Below, in pieces: positions 22,084 through 32,413 of a DNA stretch of 64,000 nt. Under the pieces are notes generated by a model that saw only the letters and a program-made list of their open reading frames with translations, made no database searches and was not told where the DNA came from. Positions within the stretch are counted from its first letter, which is position 1, and the number at the start of each line of letters is the position of its first letter. Position numbers and translations under genes: made by a program. Source of the stretch: Gnetum montanum (taxonomy: Eukaryota > Streptophyta > Gnetopsida > Gnetales > Gnetaceae); the NCBI GenBank assembly GCA_015680685.1, contig MNCI01005856.1, positions 405,868 to 469,867 on the forward strand, in the 5' to 3' direction.

Positions 22084-22920
22084 TAAGGATTGAGAACTTA
22101 GAAGGTGGGTTGAATAAGTTCTCTGATTAAAATCATTGCAACCACCAAAATCAAACATAATTTTTATGTGGTTTCCCAACATGGCTAGTTCATACTCAAA
22201 TGGTATAATTCGTGCACACCTCTAGACTTTGATGCTTCAAAAATGTGGTTTGAAGAGCATCACAACTTTTACAAGATTTAATCTTTGCTCTGAAGTGTTT
22301 TTTCATTGCAAAACCACTCAACCCTACAAGCTCCCAACAAGCTCAATGAAGATTTCTTCATGCAACAAGCACATCAAACTTGCAAGGTTATAAAGAAAGA
22401 AAGAAAAAGATCAAGGAGAGAGTGTTACTTGATTTACAGAGTCCTTACAATGATACTCAATTCAACCAATACATACAATTGATAATACAATGAAGAACAA
22501 ATACAAAATCTCTTTGAGTAGCCTTGGATAGATTTGACAATGAATAGTACTTACACATTTCCCAAGAATCACACTTAGTCTTATACTATTTGAGTTTCCA
22601 AAAACTCCTTAGAATTCATTCAACCATTATTAAATAGCTAGTTTGAAAGTCTACTTCAAGGATGAGACATCTAATTGCAAATAGCCTTAATGAAAAAGAG
22701 GCATCTACTTGGAAATGTAGATGTCTACCCATAGTCATCTATCTCTGGAGGTAGACATCTACTGTCAAATTGAGACATCTACTCTGTAAGATCATTTTAA
22801 TTTCTAAAGCTTTCCTTTGTCATTTGGCATCTTGACAGTCTACAAAACATCTTCATTTTGCTTGTAGACTCTATTTGAATTCTAGCTATCATCATTTCTT
22901 CTCAACTCTTTGTTGTCACA
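22084..22920 (-). repeat. 5' LTR of copia element Cop-D
   Basis: Follows the primer site at the spacing seen in Cop-C and Cop-E and shares with them GGTTGAATAAGTT-like text, TGTGGTTTCCCAAC and ACAACTTTTACAAGATTT-like blocks. The inferred U3 (22,640-22,800) repeats AGACATCTA and includes GAGACA at 22,664 and 22,772. On the minus strand it starts TGTGACAACAAAG. No matching 3' LTR is in the window. Confidence 0.6.
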
Positions 22921-22998
22921 TTTAGGCCATGAAATAGAGTAGGCTTGCATGGTGAAATTGGTCAAGAAAAAAGAGTGGATTATAACTAGAACATACCT

Positions 22999-23340
22999 TT
23001 GCCCAAAGGAATTAGCTAAGAGAAGTATTTATGCTGAAGTAGCTTATATTTTAACATATGGGTATCTTCCATTAAGATCTTAGTTAAAAGATTGGGAATT
23101 CACTATATCTCAACATTTTACTTTAAGAATTATTGAGTTCTATACAAGAAATACCTCATGTTGATCATCCCAAGGGGGTATGTTAGTATGGGAAACTATT
23201 TCTCTTTCTACATATAATCTAGATACCAACCTAGCTCTGAGAGACCAAGATATTACAATTCAAAGGCAATAATGGATAAGCAAGTTGTGCACATCTTAGG
23301 AAATATTCTAGCAATTACTGTTAGGATTTGGAGCTAGAGA
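22999..23340 (+). pseudogene. Citrate synthase gene fragment
   Basis: About 110 residues of the large domain can be followed on the plus strand in three frames. They are PKELAKRSIYAEVAYILTYG, YLPLRS, LKDWEFTISQHFTLR, then after a shift QEIPHVDHPKGV, after another shift LVWETISLSTYNLDTNLALR, and after a third shift SKAIMDKQVVHILGN. These match in order the conserved citrate synthase segment from EEVAYLL through PHDAHPMG to DKQI. The enzyme condenses acetyl-CoA and oxaloacetate; the peroxisomal type is my best guess. No intron interrupts the piece, so it may be a processed copy or a fragment carried by a transposon. The catalytic residues lie outside it. Confidence 0.75.
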
Positions 23341-23899
23341 ACTTATTGGAGTTTGTACGAGGAGTTTGGTTTTATCCCTAATCATGTAGTTACAGGAGGC
23401 CAAACATTTTTTAACATAGGTCTAGGTGAATTTAGGCCACGAGCTTTATACTAGGGTAGTGTATTTTTAGTTAATTAAGAATGGCCATATATTACCTCAA
23501 GAATTATTGGCCATTGATCATCTAGCAAAAGAAATGCTATGATAGGTACACGTCATGCTAAAGTATCAAAATTTTCTTCAACATGCACATGAAAGTTATT
23601 GGACATATTATATGAAGATATTTTTGTTGTCGAGAAACTCATCTAACAAATGTCTAGTGTTAGCCCTACCAAAGTGGGACTTTGATTATGAATATGTTCT
23701 ATGTGGGGGCCACAATTGTGTTCACACCAAAGCATGTATGGGATATTTTGTGGTTTCTCTATCATACTTAGTGGTCACAGTGCATGCATATGAGACCGAT
23801 ATGCTCAGCAGTAGAAATAGTGACCAAGACTAAAACAATGAAAGCAAGAGGAACATCATCAATCACTGCATTAGCAAACTAATCATGCTTGGCATTTAA
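23341..23899 (+). other. Unassigned sequence after the citrate synthase fragment
   Basis: Contains an open plus-strand frame (23,555-23,833, 92 codons) with YWTYYMKIFLLSRNSS and CGGHNCVHTKACMGYFVV. It does not match the next part of citrate synthase. I cannot identify it, and it may be chance. Confidence 0.25.
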
Positions 23900-24815
23900 T
23901 TTTGGGATTTTTCCTAAGTTTCTTTCATAGCTTTTTTTCTACAAAATATTAGAATCCTATTAAGATTTGTCATAGAAAAGCTCATATTATTGGAAGCCTT
24001 AAGAACAATTTAATAGTAATGTCTTAATGAAATTGCTTATTTTGAGCATAGAGAATATAAGAAAATCTTTGGTATTTTGATAGGATTGAAATACCTTATT
24101 TATTTTTTTAAAGTGTATTATCTTATTATTTCAATCAAGAAATTGTCAAATATTTTTCAAAGCTCTACTAAATGTAATCTTTGACATTTATTAACCAGCC
24201 AATATAGAGACTCATACTTTGTTTTTTGCGTAGTAATTTTTGGTAGTATAATAAGATTGTCTTTATAAAATTACTTGTTGAGCTTAGAAATTTTAAATAA
24301 TTTGTAGTTATTGAATTGGAAATAGCTTTATTGCAAAGTGTTTACTTGTATCAATTTATCTTGCTTAAATATTTTAGATTTCACATAAATCTACTTTCTT
24401 TTGTTTCTCTTTCTAAGTTCAATGAATCTCACTCTATTTCTAGTTTTCTTCTATAACATTCTCGCTAATAAAAATTAGATGTAGATTGGTAGAATTGTGC
24501 TCAAACATTTTTAAAAAATTTTATTTGTTACAAGTAGCGTACTATAGGGACTGTATAGACTAAGTGATTGAACAAAATAGGAACTATCAACAACTCATAG
24601 TATTTGACAAAGTTAGTTAAATCTCTTTTATGATAGCTAATTACAATTTTATATATAACCTAACCATTTTAAAATTCTCACATCTAGTATGTTTTGTAAC
24701 TACTGAGTTTATTTGGAGGTATCTAGGCCTTGGTGATACTAGAGACCAACAAGCACCTAAACCTGATTGAAGAACATCTTCGATCCTATGACTTTCCAAG
24801 GGTGTGAGATCCAAA
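23900..24815 (+). repeat. Repeat L copy 3, inverted relative to copies 1 and 2
   Basis: Read on the plus strand this is the reverse complement of copies 1 and 2: CAAGCACCTAAA (24,748), GGTATCTAGGCCTTGG, TAAACTCAGTAG-like text in complement, ACTATAGGGACTG and TGTGCTCAAACATTTTT. It lacks the U3-like half with the TATAACC boxes, so it is a truncated copy. Confidence 0.55.
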
Positions 24816-25763
24816 GGATCCACAATTTTGGTAATTTCAAATGATTTCCAACACTCTCATAATGACATTGTGATATAGCTTTCATTCTAGCTGATCTCTC
24901 CTTTGAAGTCTAAGTATTATTTTCTTCTTCTTGGTCCTGCAAGATTACAAGCATAAACACATTTCTACATTTTCCTTTTTCTTTGAGGTTTGAAATATTA
25001 AAAGGCCAACACTTCTTCCGCACATAAAAAAATTATTTTTTGGAATGGGCTTGAGTCCTATTATATGCACAACATAGGGCTAACATCACAAGCCCACCAG
25101 TTGTAGCACAATAAGTCACCACATGCTAACAACACCATGTAGGTAGGAGTTATGCATTAGTGCTTGTTGTTGGCACCATAATAGATGTTTGCACATTATG
25201 GTTTTTCTCACCTCCTCCTACCATAAAATTTTTCAAAAAAAGAAAAGAAAGAAAGAAAAAAGAAAAAAATGTATTGAGACCTGCATGTGCTATGCACAAG
25301 GGTGCACTAGTAGTATTGCAATGCCTAGTCTTGACCACTATTACCATCAACCAAATCTACCACAATTGCCTTGCATCTTGTATAGGCTTTACCTCCCTCT
25401 TCCCATGCTAACAAAAACCAAAAATTATTACCACAACCTCTAATTCCTCATGCGTTCTCCTCTTACCTTGCAATGCTACATTTCCCCATCTCTCTCTTAC
25501 CTTTAGAGAGTATATTTTTCTTTTAATGATGTTGATCTATTTATCCAAGAGTGCAAAGCTATCCTCTTTGCCTACCTTTTTGCAATTTTTCCTACTCCAA
25601 GATCCTTGTCTCATATTTTCTTCTTCCTTGTCTTCTCATTCCTCTCTCTTCTCATTAAGTGCTACCTAACTGATGCTTTTTGGTACTATCACCATGACAT
25701 ATGCGACTATAAGCTCCACTAATGCCTAAGCACTACACCTTCTCCTTCTTCACCAATCCTTTT
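24816..25763. other. Stretch without recognisable gene
   Basis: Includes a purine run (about 25,225-25,270) and a pyrimidine-rich plus strand. Overlapping open frames around 25,150-25,443 are low-complexity. Nothing identifiable. Confidence 0.45.
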
Positions 25764-26915
25764 TATGGATCATTGAAGTTAGAAATGGTTGGGGGGTTGG
25801 GGTGTGGGGGAGTGGGTAGGGGATGAATAAGTTTCCCAATTTAAAAATATTTTACACAAAGAGCACACCAATTTTAAAGTGGTTTCTCAACTTAGGTAGT
25901 ACACACTTGAAGGGTAGTTTGCAATCACATCTCCAAACTTTGTCCCTTCCATATTGTGATTTGAAGGGTACCATAGCCTATATAAAATCTAAGCTCTTCT
26001 TTAGAGTGTTGTGACCATGCACCAACCACTCAACCTTGCAAGGTCTTGACAAGATTAGAATGTGGTTTCCAGGCTTCCACAACCTTTACAATCTTGAGCT
26101 CCACTTCAGAGTGTTATGCTGCAACACAAACACTCAATCCCATAGGATTCTAACAAGCTCATGCAAGATGCCTTCCCACAAGAAGCACATCAACCCTATG
26201 GGACACCAAGGGAGAACAAAAATTAAAAGGGATGAATGAAACTTAGTTTTTTGATTCTTGTACTTTGAGGTATAGCACAGTTTAAAATGAATAAAAGATA
26301 ACACAATGAGGAGAAAAAATGATTACAACGATTTTCAAATGATTACACAATGATAGTACAAAACCTTGTATGTTTCCCAATGAGAATGATGTCTTCTTAT
26401 AGTCATCATGTTTTTGAATTCATCTTGGAACTCATGCAACAATTAACTAATAGTCATGGAAGACATCTTCTTCATGCTTGAGACATCTTTCTGTATTTGG
26501 TCTTCATTCTAGAAAGATATCTTTATCTAGTGAAATACATCTTTATGAAATATCCATTCTAGAAAGACATATTTTTCTAGTGAAATATATCTTTCTAAAA
26601 CTAGCCTACATTCTTTGAAGATGGCTTTGTCTAGGAAAAGACTTCTTTATCTAATGAAAGTCATCTATTGTGTCTTGGAGATGTCTTTGTTTGTGCATCC
26701 TTCAATTCTGCCAAGATCTCTACTATTCATCAAAGATGTATTTCATTAGCTTCCTTTGCATTCTAAATTATTTGTTCCTTGTCCATGTTCTTAAGATTTT
26801 TCAAACCTTATTGTCTCAATCCAAATTCTTGTCTTGCAAGCACAACAATCACACACACACAAACAACCTATGTTCTTCATTTTCCTTAAGGTTTTGACAA
26901 ATCAAGAGATCAACA
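25764..26915 (-). repeat. 3' LTR of Cop-C
   Basis: Aligns with 29,512-30,190 from TGGATCATTGAAGTTAGAAA (after 25,764), through GATGAATAAGTT, CACTCAACCTTGCAAG, CACAACCTTTACAATCTTGA and AAGAAGCACATCAA. The part beyond about 26,440 is U3 only in this copy and contains AGACATCTT and AGAAAGATAT repeats (26,460-26,690). A G-rich insertion lies at 25,791-25,822. On the minus strand the LTR starts TGTTGATCTC after a GTAGGAGAT purine stretch. Confidence 0.7.
25791..25822 (+). other. G-run cluster, possible G-quadruplex
   Basis: Five runs of three to six G separated by two or three bases, in the U5 end of the Cop-C 3' LTR. The other LTR has only GGGAGG at this place. Confidence 0.6.
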
Positions 26916-26929
26916 ATCTCCTACTTTAA

Positions 26930-27477
26930 GAAGGTGCTTTTGAAATCTAGTTGATAGAGATTGATTTCATTAATGCTATCATAGGCAAGAAGAAATCTAA
27001 TAGATTCTATCCTAAAAATAGGAGCAAAAATTTCATCCAAACATATTCCTTCTTGTTGGTTGTATCCTTTGGCAACCAATCTAGCTTTGTTTTTAATTAT
27101 GTTTCCATTATCATTAGTCTTGTTCCTACATACCCATTTTTTTTCAATAATAGGTTTATTAGTGAGCCTAGGTGGTAATTCTCATACATCATTTCTAGCA
27201 AATTGAATAAGTTCATCTTGCATAGAAAAAATCCATCCTTCCTCTCTTTTGGCCTTCTTAAAGGTGTTGAGTTCAGGTTGGGAGAGATATGTAGAAAAGG
27301 CACAAATCTCTTTAATTTGTCTTCTAGTATGAACACCATCTTGAACATCCCCAATGACATCGTTAAAAGAGCAAGTTCTACTAAGTTTGGGCATTTTTGA
27401 TTGAGTAGGGGATATCTCTTGATCATCATTATTTTCTTCTTCTCCATGATCACTACTAGATTATGAATTTTTGTCAT
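26930..27477 (-). pseudogene. pol: Start of copia reverse transcriptase (Cop-C), truncated
   Basis: On the minus strand: KKAKREEGWIFSMQDEL-type text (ORF 27,182-27,394 reads KAKREEGWIFSMQDELIQFA), then a W-x-L-P linker, NKPIIEKKWVCRNK, and after frameshifts LDEIFAPI, SIRFLLAYDSIN and LYQLDFKSTFLK. These are the first third of the copia polymerase. The sequence then enters the 3' LTR, so palm motifs including YVDD are absent. It cannot make DNA. Confidence 0.7.
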
Positions 27478-28170
27478 CTTGCACTAAAGTTGGGCTAGAT
27501 AGTTTTTGAATGGGAATAGTTTCATTATCAGGTTGAGGAAAAGTAATGTCATGATCATCTATTTTGACATTTATGGTTTCCTCCACTGTATTCATTCTTT
27601 TTTTAAATACTTTAACAACCCTACTAACTAGAGAATATCCTATGAAAATGACTTCATTGTTTTTTGCATAAAACTTTCTCAAGTTATCTTTATCATTGAG
27701 AAAATAGCATTTTGAAGAAAAAATATGAAAATAAGCTACTAAATTTTTCCTACTAGTCCATAATTCATAAATAGTTTTAGAGGTCAATCTTCTTAATAGA
27801 ACTCTATTGGACACATAACAAGTAGTGTTGATGGCTTCGATCTAGAAGTGCTAAGGAAGACTTCGATCATTTAATATCATTCTTCCCATTTCACTTAAGA
27901 TTCTATTATTTCATTTAGCTACTCCATTATTTTGATGAGTTCTTACAATAGAGAATTTATGTAGAGTATGATTCATTCAAAAAAATATTCAAGCTTTGCA
28001 TTTTTGAACTCACCTTCATTTTCACTTCTTATGAATTTAATATAATATCATTTTTCTTTCTTAATTTGATTGCTAATTCTTAAAAAAATGATCAAATACC
28101 TCATCTTTTATGATACAAAAAGGTAACTCAAGTAATCGTCAACAATGGTCAAAACATATCTTTTCTTTCC
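27478..28170 (-). pseudogene. pol: Copia integrase core and C-terminus (Cop-C)
   Basis: The minus strand reads TIVDDYLSYLFV with the first catalytic Asp, then FIRSENEGEFKNAKLEYFFE where the usual IRSDNGGEF has lost its Asp. It continues with the C-terminal domain at 27,461-27,814: SKCYFLNDKDNLRKF, NNEVIFIGYS and RVVKVFKKRMNTVEE. Integrase inserts the DNA copy into the genome. Stops, frameshifts and the changed catalytic residue make it inactive. Confidence 0.7.
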
Positions 28171-28506
28171 TTAGCTAAGAGTTTGAATTGGAAAAACCAC
28201 ATCCATATGAAGTAGATCTAAGGGACAAGCAGTAGAAATGCAATTTTTCTTACCAAATCTTACCCTTGTTTTTTTCCCTTTTTTATAGGCTACAAATGTA
28301 TTTAGATTGAAATCTTTGAGCTTAGGGAGACCACACACCATGTCCTTTGATAACAAGGTTCGAAGAATTTTCTTATTTATGTGGCCTAGCTTCCTATGCC
28401 ATAGATGTGTATCATCTACATAGCTTACTAAGCACTTGGATTCAAGGTTAGGAGAAATTCCAAAAATACCAGTATACACATTTCCTTTTCTAGATCTTTC
28501 AATCAT
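28171..28506 (-). pseudogene. pol: Copia GAG-pre-integrase domain (Cop-C)
   Basis: An open 111-codon stretch with LWHRKLGHINKKILRTLLSK, MVCGLPKLKDF and GKKTRVRFGKKN. This is the HHCC zinc-binding N-terminus of copia integrase: LWHRKLGH is intact, but the expected CxxC near VAYKKGK is lost. It is the best preserved piece of Cop-C. Confidence 0.8.
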
Positions 28507-28581
28507 AAGATTTCCAATAGATAGATCTTGTATTCTACAACTTTCTTTTGAAAAGGTAATATTAAAATTTGAATCACAAAG

Positions 28582-28869
28582 CTAACTTACACAAAGAAGA
28601 TTATTTCTTATTCCATCAATGAAAAAGCCTTTGTTTACTATTGGTAATCCTTTACCTTTACCTCCTATGGTACCAATACCTATTATAGGTGCTTCCATGT
28701 CATCTCCAAATGTGCCTTTTTCACAATTTTGTTTTGTGAAGTGAGTGAAGTATGATTTGTTACCTATCATATGCCTTAAATACCCACTGTCAATATACCA
28801 TGTGCTACCATTGTTAGCAGAGAAAGTAATTTGAGCCATCAAATTCTTTTCAATCTTTCCTTCTTGCAT
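28582..28869 (-). pseudogene. pol: Copia protease (Cop-C)
   Basis: Open frame with STWYIDSGYLRHMIGNKSYF; the catalytic DSG is present where the family has DSGCSRHMTG. GTIGGKGKGLPIV and IRNNLLCVS follow, also typical. The gag-protease boundary lies just upstream. Loss of the usual Cys-Ser-Arg context and surrounding stops suggest inactivity. Confidence 0.75.
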
Positions 28870-29490
28870 GGTTTTTCCTCACCAAACTTGCATGGTTTTT
28901 CCTCAAGGCTAGCTTTACAAAGACTAAGAGTAGTGATGTAGTCTATGATAGAAAAAAGCATAAATGTGGTTATATTTACCACAAAAGAATCATTTTAAGT
29001 TTTTTAGTTTAGAACATTTGCCAAACCTAGATGTACATTGTTTTTGATCTTTGTACATCTCCATAGAGTTCTTATTCATTTTCTTAATCATGTTTGTTAG
29101 TCTTTGAATCTTAGCACTATGGTTTGAGTTTTTCTCATTTAGATAAGAGCATAGAGCATTAATAACTCTAAATTTTATTTCATTGGCATGAAAATTATCT
29201 TTTATCTCAATGCACAAATTTTAAAAAGAAAGAATTTTATGGAAAAAATTTTCATACCTTTCCTCAAAATAAATGTCACTTTGATAATCATAAGAATTGT
29301 CAACTTTATAAGAATATTCTTCTATATTTCTGAATGTAAGGAAGGAAATGAGATACTTACCTTTACATAAAATGTAATAAATGAATTGAGTACAACAGTT
29401 GATGATGTACATTAGGCTCTTTTTCTAGATATGTTCAATGTTGATTGTCCCTTATATGTTCACTCTTGAAGACTGATGTAGAGAGCAAGA
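28870..29490 (-). pseudogene. gag: Short gag C-terminal remnant (Cop-C)
   Basis: Minus-strand pieces at 28,990-29,217 (HSAKIQRLTNMIKKMNKNSM) and 29,221-29,412 (acidic, Tyr-rich) correspond to the coiled-coil tail seen in Cop-D and Cop-E. The N-terminal gag helical domain is missing, so a deletion lies between here and the primer site. Confidence 0.45.
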
Positions 29491-29497
29491 GCACTAA

Positions 29498-29509
29498 GCT
29501 ATGATACCA
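29498..29509 (-). other. Primer binding site, initiator tRNA-Met type (Cop-C)
   Basis: Minus strand reads TGGTATCATAGC, one base off the standard plant copia site, two bases from the LTR end. Confidence 0.8.
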
Positions 29510-29511
29510 CT

Positions 29512-30190
29512 TGTGGATCATTAAACTTAGAAAGGGAGGATGAATAAGTTCCCTAATTTAAAATTCTTTTACACAAAGAGAACACTGATTTTAATGTGGT
29601 TTTCCAACTTGGATAGTCCATACTTAGAGGCTAGCTCACAAGCACACCACTAAACTTTGTTTCTTCTAAATTGAGGTTTGAAGGATGCCACACCCTATAC
29701 AAATCTAAGCTCTACTCTAGAGTGTTGTGATGCTACACCAACCACTCAACCTTGCAAGTTCGTAACAAGCTTAGGATATGGTTTCTCGACTTCCACAACC
29801 TTTACAATCTTGAGCTCCACTATGGTTTTCAAGCTTCGACAACCTTTATAATCTTGAGCTCCACTCTGGAGTATTGTAACACAACACTAACATTCAATCT
29901 CGTAGGATCCTGACAAGCTCAAGCAAGATGCCTTCTTGCAAGAAGCACATCAACCCCACAAGGCACCAAGGGAGAACAAAAATTACAAGGGATGAAATCA
30001 ACTTAGTTTGTTCTATTTTGCAGTACAACACATTTTACAATGAACAAAAGATGATACAATGAGAAGCAACAATGATTAAAATGATTGTCAAATGATTACA
30101 CAATGATAGTATAGAAGCTTGCACATTTTCCAATGAGAATGAGGTCTTCTTATAGTCACCATGTTTCCAAATCCATCTTGGAGCCACTAA
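29512..30190 (-). repeat. 5' LTR of Cop-C (truncated)
   Basis: Matches the U5/R part of the 3' LTR; it carries an internal duplication of a CACAACCTTTACAATCTTGA block (29,796 and 29,838). The U3 with its AGACATCT boxes is absent. Confidence 0.7.
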
Positions 30191-30499
30191 TGTAGGATCT
30201 ACATCATCACACCACTCTCATTGTAACATTTAGACCATAACCTTGGTATTTTCCAATTTTACCCTAGGTATCTTTAGTCTTCATTCATCTCTTCTATCTA
30301 GACCTTGAAATCCTTTGAACTTAAAAATATGCATAAAAATAATTTAGCAAGGTGAACTTTTTCTAACTTTCTCATCTTGGGACTTAAAACATTTTTTTGA
30401 ACTCCTTGATCCTAACTTATAAGTTTTCTTGTAAAATTTTCTAACTCTAGGACTTTCTTATTCTTCTTTCTCATAACTATCCTTACCCTTCACATTTGC

Positions 30500-31436
30500 A
30501 TCCTTCACTGCTTACATGAACCTCTTACTCTAGATGGATTCTAAAACCAGGTTACCAAGTCCCTCAATGAGAAATTAATCAAGTTATATCTCTTAGATGT
30601 CTTAGATCCCATAGATTCTATAATTTTAACTCTTGATATCACTAATAAGGATTTAATACCTCAAGTTAACCTTGCCTTCATATACTATGAACTAGTTCTT
30701 ACTAATGACTCAATCATCAAGTGAATCATCATTAATCATTTAAACAAAGTAAAGAACCCTTAAAATATAGGAAAACTTTCTCAAAAAAATCAAGTTATCT
30801 ATCTTACAAACACTTAGAAAAAATTATATCATCTTTGCTTGGGGATTTGATGACATCCCTGGTTTGGATCATAATTTAGTTGAACATAGCATCATTCTTC
30901 AGAAAGAATTCAAGCTTGTCATATAAAAAGCTTGAAATATCAAACCTAGCTTAGCCATAGCCATGAAAGATGAGATCACAAAGCTCTATAATGTGGGCTT
31001 CATACACCTTGTACTTACTTAAATCGAATATCTAACATGATCGTTGTCCCTATGAAAAATAGTGTCATTAGGATATGCATTGACTTTCATAATCTTAATA
31101 AAGTGACATTAAAAGACAATTTTTGTTATCCAAAGTTAACTAACTCATAGGAATAATAGGGAATCACACTTTACTTAGCTTTATGAATGGTTTTTCATGC
31201 TATAATCATTTTTAGATCAATTCTAAATATCAATGTTTTACAACTTTCATAACCTCATAGGGAACCTTTTGCTACAAAAGGATATCTTTAGAGATTAAAA
31301 ACACTAGAGAAATACATTAATGAGCCATGAATTTCATATTTAGTAACATGATATTTAAATTAATCAATAACTATATGGATTATCTAATAATTAAATCCAT
31401 TATATCAAATGATCATTCCACCAATCTAAACATAGT
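30500..31436 (+). pseudogene. pol: Ty3/gypsy reverse transcriptase, first part (Gyp-H)
   Basis: Plus-strand text in shifting frames: IIFAWGFDDIPGLDHNLVEH (the family's FAWSYxDMPG region), KDEITKLYNVGFIHLV, then LTFIILIK, the decayed counterpart of the YRDLN segment, and AMNFIFSNMIF with NYMDYLIIKS, the counterpart of the YVDD catalytic loop. It stops at 31,436 where element B is inserted. The remainder resumes at 40,055. Polymerase function is lost through stops and substitutions. Confidence 0.7.
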
Positions 31437-32268
31437 TGATGAGTTGCATTTTGGGTGACTGTGATATCGCATCAGTGATATCGCAGCCCAACCGCGATAT
31501 CACATACGCGATATCGTGACCTGTCTCCTCATCTATAGATAATAGGTAGATAGATCAATTAGGTATCAATTAGCTTTAAGTCAGTTTTATTTTAAGTGTT
31601 TTAATTTCTTTCTCTCAACCCTTTTCCTCATAATGTATGCCCGTAGTGTGGTGATTGTAATTGTACGACACCTTTATTCGATTGTGACGTACTTGGACAT
31701 GCACATGACCAGAAATAAAGATCGAGATTACTTCATCATTGCATAGTCACTTAGTTTAATTGATTAATTGTTATTGTTATTTATTTCTTTCATAGTTAAT
31801 CTCTCTTCACCCTAAACTCCTAATTAAACACGGAATGAGTACGACTTGATTACAAGCATTTAAGTTTGACTACTTGGTAACCTAGTAGCATACCTAGGAT
31901 CTGTGCTTGGTAATCCTAGTGGTAGTCATGCATGAAGGTCAAGATGTGTACGGATGATCAAGGAACGGATGCTCATCGCACGTAGGCTAGCTTAGATTCT
32001 CTCTCACCATTTCTTTTGTAGCCTAGTTAATATTATCTTCCCTTGCCTTCAGGAGTAGCATTAGGTTAGAAACACATCATACACCTCTCACTCTGGACTA
32101 AACCATGCATGAAAAAGCTAATACTAGTCTAGGTGGGAAGACAATGAAATATGACCTAATGCTAACTATCTAGATGCCACAACTAGTTCATCTGCGGAGT
32201 TCAACTGGATCGCATGTGTAACACTCATATTCATATGGTTGAGTGTAGGGGCACCTCGCCACTCATCA
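31437..32268 (+). repeat. 5' LTR of element B
   Basis: Starts TGATGAGTTGCATTTTGGG and ends CACTCATCA. Four GATATC cores lie at about 31,460-31,520; TATAGATA at 31,534-31,541 replaces the TATAAATA of the 3' LTR. Confidence 0.85.
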
Positions 32269-32269
32269 T

Positions 32270-32287
32270 TGGTACCCTTGCTGGGGA
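32270..32287 (+). other. Primer binding site, tRNA-Asp type (element B)
   Basis: TGGTACCCTTGCTGGGGA, four changes from the complement of plant tRNA-Asp, one base after the LTR end as in A. Confidence 0.75.
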
Positions 32288-32413
32288 TGGCGCTAGTTAT
32301 CTAGATTAGTTATATCATACAAGGTCGCTGTGCAGGACTTAACAATATGTCTTTTACAAAAAATATAATAATTATAAAAAGTCACATATAAATTCACACA
32401 CAATCTCATAACC

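Larger units (their letters stand above)
25764..30190 (-). mobile_element. Cop-C: internally deleted Ty1/copia retrotransposon
   Basis: On the minus strand the order is LTR (29,512-30,190), tRNA-Met primer site, short gag, protease, GAG-pre-integrase, integrase, start of reverse transcriptase, then directly the 3' LTR (25,764-26,915). Most of the reverse transcriptase and all of RNase H are deleted. The 5' LTR match stops near 30,190, where the 3' LTR continues for about 500 more bases, so the 5' LTR is truncated. Target duplications are not evident. Confidence 0.75.

Noticed and set aside
22915-22935. Shared ACATTTAGRCCAT sequence at the outer ends of Cop-D and Cop-C (30,226)
   Set aside because: Too short to show a common target site or homologous flank.
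25160-25443. Overlapping plus and minus open frames of 66-84 codons
   Set aside because: They run through a purine tract with biased composition and match nothing.
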